In this document: positions 27,101 through 39,100 of the stretch, piece by piece
Position numbering within the stretch: the first letter of the stretch is position 1
Layout of the letters: every line of letters starts with the position of its first letter
Assembly: GCA_030562195.1 (NCBI GenBank)
Contig: JAUJPP010000011.1
Location: 3,038,001-3,102,000 of the forward strand
Direction of reading: 5' to 3'
Length of the DNA: 64,000 bases
Origin: Nipponacmea schrenckii
Lineage: Eukaryota > Mollusca > Gastropoda > Lottiidae
Made by a program: the position numbers and the translations under genes
The notes under the pieces: model-generated
The model's input: only the letters and a program-made list of their open reading frames with translations
What the model was told of the DNA's origin: nothing
Database searches by the model: none

Positions 27101-30100
27101 GCGCTGAAAATGTCTGAAATGAAATGGATGAACTGATAAAAACATTTGAACAATACTGGAAGAGTTTTAACAATATAACCTTATCTCCAAAACTTGAAAA
27201 AAAAAAGTGAAAAATATCATCGATTGTTTTACTAACTTACTAATTAAACAATTTGAATAATTTATCACATACCTTGGATCACCATAGTAACCTTCATTAC
27301 ACTGTTGACAATGGAGGCCCTTGGTATTATGAGTACAGTAACATTCTGCTGTTATATTATTACATATACCATACTTAATATCACCATGTCCATTACAACC
27401 ACATAGAGTACAACCTGTAATAGAGGGCAGTACAACCTGTAATAGAGGGCAGTACAACCTGTAATAGAGGGCAGTACAACCTGTAATAGAGGGCAGTACA
27501 ACCTGTAATAGAGGACACTTTAATCTTTAATATAGGCCATTATAACCTGCAATATACTGTTATAGAATTCAGTATATAGTGTAATCGAAGACAGTATAAC
27601 CTGAAACAGAGGGCAATATAACCTGTAATAGAGGGCAGTATGACCTGTAATAAGAGACACTACAACCTGTAATAGAGGACATTACAACCTGCAATAGAGG
27701 ACAGTATAATCTGCAATGGAGGACAGTGTTACCTGTAATAGAGGGCATTACAACCTCAATAGGGGAGAGTATATATATATATATATATAACCTGTATATT
27801 GGGGCTATAAAACAAACCTTTATATACAGGCCATACAGAATAAAAACTAAATAAACTAACCTTTGGGTTCAAGAGGATTACCATAGCTACCAACTTGACA
27901 GAGTTCACAATGAAGACCAGTGGTACCATGGTGACACTCGTCACAGACTCCTACACCAGTACGACAGGTACTATGATTATTACAGCCACAGTCGGTGCTG
28001 CAGTCAGGTCCCGTCCATCCTAATATACAGTTACAAACATGATCTGGTTCTCCACTACAATTACCATGGATACATTCATACAGACATCTGGAATGGAAGG
28101 GAAGAGAGAATTGTTGAAAATTCATGTTTATTTCTATTAATACTGTAAATAGAGTCCAGGGCAAAGGTTTGATTTTTCAGCCGGGTTTCCCCTGTTAATC
28201 ATTAGTCCACAAGGTACAGAACAGTACAAAATAAAACTTTAATCATTTTATTTTAATTATGAAATTTTAATAGTTAAAATGGAATTAAAATAATAACTTA
28301 CGATTTATCACAAACTTTGGTGCCATCTCCTTTAAATCCTGGTTTACATTCACAGACATATTTCTTCTCCGTGTTGATACACGTAGCGTTGTCATGGCAG
28401 TCATGTAGATCAAGTCTACATTCATCTATATCAGGACAGTTCTGGTACGCCCAGCTAGTATTGGCTGAAACAGACTCGCTCCCGTTATAAAGGTCTGTTA
28501 AAACTTCGGAACATGTGGAACTATCCAGTAGACCTTGATAAAATAACATTAGAAAAACACAAGTAATACATTATGATAAACTCACTGCTTGTTAAAAACT
28601 AGATAATCTTCATCAGGGATGTTGATTCAAAAAATAGCCCATCAAACATTTTATTTGATTATCATACTTATATCATGAATAAAAATAATGCATGAAAAAT
28701 GTACCAAACATAGAATATTTACATAGAAAATGACCTAAAATTCAAAATTGCAGTCAGTCAAATTTTAACTCCAATCAGACATGACTGGTATAAAATATAG
28801 TTAAATCAAGAACACTAGACTTAAATAACATCCATTATTGTATTCTATAAAAATCATCCTTATCAAGCCATCTTTACTATAATATCATTCAACAGGTAAT
28901 GATATACCCAGGTAGTGAGAAATGAGGGAAACAAAGATATATTTTCAATAAGAATATAACGTTATCAATGACTATAATATTATAAGAGTGAATAATTCAC
29001 GGCATGACAAAGTATGTAAAGCGTGAACACGATTAACATTTTATCAATAGATGAATATATTCATTAATCATGAAGTTTTACAGTATTACATCCCACGCTT
29101 CACCTTATTTGGCTAACACAGACAGGCAACACCATGTAGTGTGAAATGAGGGAAACTTTACAAAGATATAAGGAAAAGAAATATATATTTACCATTAAAG
29201 TCACCATCAATACAATGTCCTATGGTTGGATTGTCCACATTATAACACCATCCACAACCATACATCTCTAAACATTGGTTACAGGTGGTTGATAAATTAC
29301 ACTGTCTACACACATCCTGACTGATCTACAAACAACAACAATATCATCTTGACTGATCTACAAACAACAACAATATCATCTTGACTGATCTACAAACAAC
29401 AACAATATCATCTTGACTGATCTACAAACAATAACAATATCATCTTGACTGATCTACAAACAATAACAATATCATCTTGACTGATCTACAAACAACAATA
29501 TCATCTTGACTGATCTACAAACAATAACAATATCATCTTGACTGATCTACAAACAACAACAATATCATCTTGACTGATCTACAAACAACAACAATATCAT
29601 CTTGACTGATCTACAAACAACAACAATATCATCTTGACTGATCTACAAACAACAACAATATCATCTTGACTGATCTACAAACAACAACAATATCATCTTG
29701 ACTGATCTACAAACAACAACAATATCATCTTGACTGATCTACAAACAACAACAATATCATCTTGACTGATCTACAAACAACAACAATATCATCTTGACTG
29801 ATCTACAAACAACAACAATATCATCTTGACTGATCTACAAACAACAACAATATCATCTTGACTGATCTACAAACAATAACAATATCATCTTGACTGATCT
29901 ACAAACAATAACAATATCATCTTGACTGATCTACAAACAACAACAATATCATCTTGACTGATCTACAAACAACAACAATATCATCTTGACTGATCTACAA
30001 ACAACAACAATATCATCTTGACTGATCTACAAACAACAACAATATCATCTTGACTGATCTACAAACAACAACAATATCATCTTGACTGATCTACAAACAA

Positions 30101-33100
30101 CAACAATATCATCTTGACTGATCTACAAACAATAACAATATCATCTTGACTGATCTACAAACAACAACAATATCATCTTGACTGATCTACAAACAATAAC
30201 AATATCATCTTGACTGATCTACAAACAATAACAATATCATCTTGACTGATCTACAAACAACAACAATATCATCTTGACTGATCTACAAACAACAACAATA
30301 TCATCTTGACTGATCTACAAACAACAACAATATCATCTTGACTGATCTACAAACAACAACAATATCATCTTGACTGATCTACAAACAACAACAATATCAT
30401 CTTGACTGATCTACAAACAACAACAATATCATCTTGACTGATCTACAAACAATAACAATATCATCTTGACTGATCTACAAACAACAACAATATCATCTTG
30501 ACTGATCTACAAACAACAACAATATCATCTTGACTGATCTACAAACAATAACAATATCATCTTGACTGATCTACAAACAAAAAAATATCATCTTGACTGA
30601 TCTACAAACAATAACAATATCATCTTGACTGATCTACAAACAACAACAATATCATCCTTGACTGATCTACAAACAACAATATTATCTTGACTGATCTACA
30701 AACAACAACAATATCATCTTGACTGATCTACAAACAATAACAATATCATCTTGACTGATCTACAAACAATAACAATATCATCTTGACTGATCTACAAACA
30801 ATAACAATATCATCTTGACTGATCTACAAACAACAACAATATCATCTTGACTGATCTACAAACAACAACAATATTAATTTGACTGATATGAAAGTACCTA
30901 CCTGTACCATGTCAATCCATTTGGTACACTGTCCATAAAGATACCTGGGTACGTATTCTGAGAATGGGAGACAGGTTCTTGTATTCTCACACCAGGCACA
31001 TTCATCACTCTGTGATACACAGTCATCACATGATATACGACTGAAATTATATCAATATATCATTAAATATATGACTATTAGCTGGCAAATATCTCAAATC
31101 AATGGCCCAAATTCTGATTCTTTAAGTATATCACAATATCACACATCTTCAGAGTTAAATTAATAGACCCTTAAAGGAGATGGTGGCTTAGAATTAATTA
31201 AAAACAAAGAAACACAACATAAAGACAAAATAGCATACAGAGACAGATAAATAAAGTAGCTAAGAGCAGATAAATAAAATAGCTAAGAGCAGATAAATAA
31301 AATAGCTAAGAGCAGATAAATAAAGTAGCTAAGAGCAGATAAATAAAGTAGCTAAGAGCAGATAAATAAAGTAGCTAAGAGCAGATAAATAAAGTAGCTA
31401 AGAGCAGATAAATAAAATAGCTAAGAGCAGATAAATAAAGTAGCTAAGAGCAGATAAATAAAGTAGCTAAGAGCAGATAAATAAAGTAGCTAAGAGCAGA
31501 TAAATAAAGTAGCTAAGAGCAGATAAATAAAGTAGCTAATGAGCAGATAAATAAAATAGCTAAGAGCAGATAAATAAAATAGCTAAGAGCAGATAAATAA
31601 AATAGCTAAGAGCAGATAAATAAAATAGCTAAGAGCAGATAAATAAAATAGCTAAGAGCAGATAAATAAAATAGCTAAGAGCAGATAAATAAAATAGCTA
31701 AGAGCAGATAAATAAAGTAGCTAAGAGCAGATAAATAAAGTAGCTAAGAGCAGATAAATAAAATAGCTAAGAGCAGATAAATAAAATAGCTAAGAGCAGA
31801 TAAATAAAGTAGCTAAGAGCAGATAAATAAAGTAGCTAGAGCAGATAAATAAAGTAGCTAAGAGCAGATAAATAAAGTAGCTAAGAGCAGATAAATAAAG
31901 TAGCTAAGAGCAGATAAATAAAGTAGCTAAGAGCAGATAAATAAAGTAGCTAAGAGCAGATAAATAAAGTAGCTAAGAGCAGATAAATAAAATAGCTAAG
32001 AGCAGATAAATAAAGTAGCTAAGAGCAGATAAATAAAATAGCTAAGAGCAGATAAATAAAGTAGCTAAGAGCAGATAAATAAAATAGCTAAGAGCAGATA
32101 AATAAAGTAGCTAAGAGCAGATAAATAAAGTAGCTAAGAGCAGATAAATAAAATAGCTAAGAGCAGATAAATAAAGTAGCTAAGAGCAGATAAATAAAGT
32201 AGCTAAGAGCAGATAAATAAAGTAGCTAAGAGCAGATAAAAAAAAGTAGCTAAGAGCAGATAAATAAAGTAGCTAAGAGCAGATAAATAAAATAGCTATG
32301 AGCAGATAAATAAAGTAGCTAAGAGCAGATAAATAAAGTAGCTAGGGTTAGAGAAGATAACATACTATTGACAGGGAACTCGGCAGTTTTCTGGAGCCCG
32401 AACAGCTTCATCATATCGATATCTTCGAGTACAGTGTCCATCTTTTAACATCCATTCACATAAATTATCCTGAAAACATATCAATAACATCAAACTTGGA
32501 TTTTAGGCCTTTATGAGGGTGTATGTAAATAGAATATAGTTTTAGGTGAAGAGCAGAAATAAAACATTTGACAAGGTTAAGGTCTTTCTGATGAACATAG
32601 GTTAAAACCATTCTATGAAAGATTAAATTTAATTTGTTAACCAATGATTCATTCAATAAAATGCAACCTTATGAAAAGCATTAATAAATTCAATTAGGGT
32701 TTTCATTATAGCTGTTTTAAATAGAATTCAGTTTTACAGGATCATTAAACATTTTGACAAGGTAAGTACTGATGAATATAACTCATAATAACCATTCTTA
32801 TGAATATATTCATATTAATTCTGATGAATATACCATAAAATTCTTGTGAATTTACTCAATAAATTTTATGAATCTATATTGAAATACTTATATAAACTCA
32901 TATTGACAATTTTGTGAATTTTCAATTGACTAATTTTGATGAATATATACTCATATTGACAATTCTTGATGAATATATACTCATATTGACCATTCTTGAT
33001 GAATATATACTCATATTGACCATTCTTGATGAATATATACTCATATTGACCATTCTTGAGAACTAAAATTGTATATTTATGCTAAGATGCAGTATCAGTT

Positions 33101-36100
33101 TACTTTACTATAATATTAACATTGAAACACACACTCTGTGACAAGTTAAGAATCAACTTTAAAAATTAAAAATTACCTTAGTACAACTGGCACATTCGAC
33201 ATAATGATCACACATTGGACATTGACTGGACGTGGTGATTAGATACTGTATAGAACTTAAATTAGCACAAACTGACGTCCCCATAGCATCACTTCTATTC
33301 ATACACGTACGTAGGGCGTTACACCAGCCACAAGCGTTATTAGATAAACACGCTAAACAGTTGTAATGTCCAGCGCAAGTTTCGCTGGTAAACGGCTGTA
33401 AAAACTCGGACGTTAATGGTTGTTGTGTTAGACTTTTTAAGGCTCCGTTCCATTCCAATTTAATATTACTTTCAGGATATTTATCAATTTCTTTTCCACG
33501 TTCCTTCTTTACAATATGTTTCAGGATGATTTCTATAAAATAACGATGTCCGCGAGCAATGTTGGGAAACATTGGAGTTCTATCTAGTCGCCTAGCAACA
33601 CTTTCATTGTACGTCGCGTATGAAGCTAGACTTAATACCATTTCCTAGAATAATAAATCAAAAAAAAAATTGATAACTTAATTACTGTAATAGTAGAACT
33701 AAATCTCATACTACAAACAAATTGAAATAAAATGGAGTTTTACATCCTACTCTTCTGTACTTTATGTGGTAATAAAGACAAACTGTTTGTAATAGAAGTA
33801 AAATGAAATAAAAGGAGTTTTACTTCCTACTCTTTTGAACCTAATGGACTAATGAAGACTGGCAATGCCATTTTGCCAGGACTCATCAAACCAAATTTTT
33901 CATCTTCAAAACTTTGTGTGGGCCTATCAGAAACTTCTCATGGACTGGATCTGGCTTGAAGGCCGGAGTTTGTGAAACTTCCAATCTAGATTCTGTTTGG
34001 AGCCGCTGATCTAGAATCAACTTGTCAGTCAGAAATATAACTTACCATATTATCAGGATTATCTGTCTTACTAAGATACAGCAAACTTTGACCATGGATT
34101 ATCTTTAAATGTAGTTGGAGGTTGGACTCGCCCGAGGGTGGGGGAGCGTTTAACGGGTGGATAAACCCACGTAATGCCCCGTAATATGTAAACTCATCCT
34201 CTATTTCTCTCATAAACCGATATTTAAACTGTAATGTCTGTTCTGTTTTACGTACCACTGATAACTAAAATAACAGAGACAGAAATATATAGAATTAAAA
34301 TTTAAATGACATAAGTCATAGAAATAACAGACCTGAACCTAATTAGAGTCCATTAAATTACAACACCAGACTAAATCAGTTGAATGATGTCAAGGGTCAT
34401 GATATTTTCTTTTCTTTGAAATGTCTCCTAATTATCCTTGTGTCCTGATTCTGGTAAAAAGAAAAGATGCATTCTTGTACGTTAAATAATTCAGAATCTT
34501 ACGTGATCGGGATAGGTGCTATTCATAGGATATCTATACTCAATCCACTGAAGTCCTGCTGGGAAATCTGCTGTCTGACATTGTTGATGAGTAGTCAGAT
34601 TAGCCGACAATCCTCCCCACCATCCCTGAATACCAGACACTGTATTATCAGCAGCTAGACATGTCCCTTGGGGTACTGGAATTAAAATGTAAATTTATTA
34701 ATAGAGGGGGAACAAAGAGAGGATGGTGTAAATGTCTGATGAGATATTAGAGAGCACTATGTAAATGTCTGATGAGATATTAGAGAGCACTATGTAAATG
34801 TCTGATGAGATATTAGAGAGCACTATGTAAATGTCTGATGAGATATTAGAGAGCACTATGTAAATGTCTGATGAGATATTAGAGAGCACTATGTAAATGT
34901 CTGATGAGATATTAGAGAGCACTATGTAAATGTCTGATGAGATATTAGAGAGCACTATGTAAATGTCTTGGGTACTGAGATATTAGAGAGCACTATGTAA
35001 ATGTCTTCTGAGATATTAGAGAGCACTATGTAAAAGCAGTTTTGTTGTTAAAAGCTGGTAGCCAACGAAATTCACCATTAGCTTTCCCTGTCTGCTATTT
35101 AAACTTCAAGTACACTTGTGACTAGACCACTCAGGTTTGCTTATTTAATATATTACAACCATTTTATCTAATAATTACTGACAATACTTCAGAGCTGATT
35201 GTATTTCTGATTTAAATAAAGCAATAAGTATCTGTAATACAGGTGGATTGATAGTAATAAAACAAACCTACCTGCGCGTGGAGTACAAACAGCCTGTTTC
35301 ACACACCAACTACATGGTTCATTATATACACGTCTTCTAGGTAACGAGGCAGTTAGATTAGCTCCCCTACCCTGACTGACACAAGCCGAACAGGAAGATA
35401 AGACAGAACATATCCCTGGACATCTTTTACTCTGTAAATCTTGAATATCACCGTTTATACACATCTAAATAAATTTATAATTCATATTATAACATAACAT
35501 GTTTTTATACTTTAATCAGTCCAATTAAAAAATAGACCGAACTTGAGTTGGGTCAAAGGTCGTACGAACAGTCCATATTGAAGGGCAGTGTTAGACCTAA
35601 CTGTAGTGGTTATGAGACACAGAAAGAGTAGTGGTGTCAACAGTCAGTTCACAAACTTAATAAGGTGTAAATCATCTCATATAATAAGTTGTATTACAAT
35701 GTAGCAAGTCTATAAACTATAATATCAATACTTACATCAGTTCTAGTTCTGTGAATACATCCAGGGTTATCTACCTTGTCCTCATTATTATTATTATTAT
35801 TATTATTAACAGGCTTAGGTTTAGTTTGAATGTTAGAACAATAGACACAGTCTGGGTCGTTCAGACAGCGGAGATTAGTGGAATAATCCAGACAGTGGTC
35901 TAAATCTTCACTTATTACAGTCTGAAATATTACAGAAAATATTAAATTAACGACTAGATTCAACAAATAACAAACTAATCACTAAAAGAGAATTCAAATT
36001 ATAATAAAATTACCCTCAACTGTCCAAGAATAAAATAGAATAAGACTTTTAATTTAAAAATTAAATGAATGGAGTTTTACATCCTACTCTTCTGTACCTT

Positions 36101-39100
36101 ATGGCTAATGAAATGAATGGAGTTTTACATCCTACTCTTCTGCACCTTATAAGACTAATGAAGACAGGCAACGCTATGCAGAGTTCATTAAAGGAAAATT
36201 TACATTAGCCTACTCTTTTTGAAATTTCCAACTGTCAAGGGATCTTTAATGTACACAGCCTGTAGCATACGGGGCCTCAGTTTATTGAACTATCTGAACA
36301 ACTAGACGTTCTTTCTATGACAGTTCCTCCGACCTGCATCACTAACAAGGGGAAAAGTGCTGAAAAATCTGACATTTTATCTTGACCTTTGCCAGAACTG
36401 AACCCTGAAGATACAGGTTAGCAAGCCAGTCTCTAACAAAGTTTGAGAATCATTGATTTATTATCAAAGTTAAGACCAACCGTATGTCTGGCGATGGCTG
36501 GGGATACTTTATACACCAATAAATCAGACAATACTCTTCCGTTATACCCTCCCATTATTATTAACTGGTTACCGTTAGCAACAGCTGCTATGTGACCAAA
36601 TCTACCTTTACTTGGACGTAAAAAACCTGAAATATTCAACCAAGATCATGAGAAAATAAAGCTATATTAGAGTCATTATTCAAAATTTCAACAAGTTTCT
36701 TAAAAAAATATATATCTAGGAATTGTGCATCTACTAGTAATAGAACCAAAAAATAGCGATGGCCATTAAAACAATACGTCCATAGCTTTTCTCCCAGGAG
36801 GTTGACAAGAGTTATTGGTTCATAACAGATTTTTAAAAGAGTTTTTCCTTGGATGTTTACAATAAAATCCATGAAGAAACCAGCGCTATATCGTGTCCAC
36901 AAAGAATTCAAGAACAAGGGCAATAACTCATAGAAAATATTTTTTTGATTGGTCTGATTTTTAAAAGGGTTTATTCTTTGGGTGATTATGAACACTCAAA
37001 CCAAATTTCATTAAAATCCATCAAGAAACCTGCTCTCTATTGTGTCCACAAATCGAAGAACAAGGGCAATCATAGTAATAATTTTTGATTGGGTCTGACT
37101 TTTAAAAGGGTTTATTCTTGGGTGATTATGAACGAATTTCGTCAAAATCTACCAAGGGAAAACAATAGTGGACATCCAGGTTAATGTGCAGTCATATAAA
37201 ATAGAAAATGAAAGTAGAAAGTATACCAACCCATAGTGTCATTGTACCAGACATGACAACCTAGATGATACAGATATAAATCTCCATTATAACAGACTTC
37301 TAATTGGTGATGTTTGTGGGTATTACCACCATACACTACCATGTAGTTTCCCATGATCACTGCCGAATGAAATGCTCGCGGAAACGGAAGTGATGGCTCC
37401 TCCCAATTCTTATTGTGAATCACGGACCAAAATCCATCATCAATATTAAACATGTGCATCTGACGTGTTCGTTCACTCACAAGTCCATTTTTCTGAGAAT
37501 ATCCCCCAAATACAATTAGTGATCTAGACTCTTGATGAAATACTGTTGAATGACCCACTAATCTCCGTGGGGGGAAGTTACCTCCCCTGATTTTAACCTG
37601 TTCCCACTGGGTGGCACCAGGAATCTGAATTCTATAAATAGTATCTAGTGTTGAGATCTCGTGTGATTTGCCTCCGAAAAGGTACAGCCACTTCCTGTCT
37701 ACGTTTGTTAAAGTGTGACCGGTCACAGCAGGCGGTTGTACCGAACTATTGGTTGCCATTAGCGACCATGTATCGGATGACGTGTTGAAAAACCACAGTT
37801 CGGAGTTCGGCTTGTCATTAAATGACGTTCCACCGAATATATAAAATCCTTCATTTACTCCTTGAGCTATTGCGTGACCTTTCCGAGGTGAAGGCCAGAG
37901 GTCATCTTCAGGAATTCGGAACCAATCATTGTCCTCAAAACAGAATTTGGTCAAATCGTTCAGGACGTTGTTGAGATCAAATCCTCCGAATATATACAGA
38001 CAGTTCGTGGACTCTAAAAATAACCCAGTATGGGCGGTCCGTCCAGGGATTGTATCCTCATCAGCAATTCGATACCAATAATGGGAGTTAATTTCTGTTT
38101 CCGTTGATAAACCACAGTCTAATCCAACGTATCCCGTATCACATACACATCTCTTTCCGTTAGACGATAAAGTACATGTTCCGTGGCCACTACATTTATC
38201 TGGACAAAAGAGTTTATCACATGCTGGTCCGTAATATCCAATACAATGACACGTATTGTTGATACACTCTCCATGACGACTACAGTTATTCGGACAGTCC
38301 AATACAGAATAATGGGCCTCGAAACCTGCCTTTACGTAGTTTCTATCACTGAATAAATACAGCAACATCTACAAATATACAATTAAAATATACCTTAACA
38401 TTTTCTCAAAACAACTATTATAATTATATATAGTCGTTCTTAGTGATCACAAGATATATAGATATAGTACTTCATGTGTTTCAAGTAGTATGTAATAGTG
38501 CTGGAACGATATATCGTCGAATCGATGTATCACGATATGACATGCCACAATACGCGTATCGTATCGCAAGGTTGTGTATCGATACTTGACGATACAGGGC
38601 ATTCCATAAAAAGTGGGTAATATTTTATTTACTAGTCGGTGAATGCAAGGTTATCCCATCATAAATTCCTTTCAGGGCCTTCTCTGAAATACATTGTTTT
38701 CAAATAATTTGATTTGACATTTAAGTTAGTGATATTAATAGTAATAACATTTTGTTACCTCAAAATATAAGTGTTAAAATTTTAATATATTGAAACCTAG
38801 GAGAAAAAGTGTCAATTTTTATCTATTACTCCATATCGTGATGTATTGTATTGTGACCGTTGTATCGCGATACGTATCGTATCGTGGCATGACTGGCAAT
38901 ACCCAGCTTTAGCATGTGATATACCTTGAAGTAGTATATCCATATATCTTGTATTAGATACGAAGATATAAGTGTTTTACTCATACTATCCCTTAACCTG
39001 CTTACCTTTCTAAGAAGACAGCATGTTAAGCAAGTGTTTGATGACAATTCCATAATATGATATTGAAATCTTGGATTATATAATTTATATTATGATCCCT

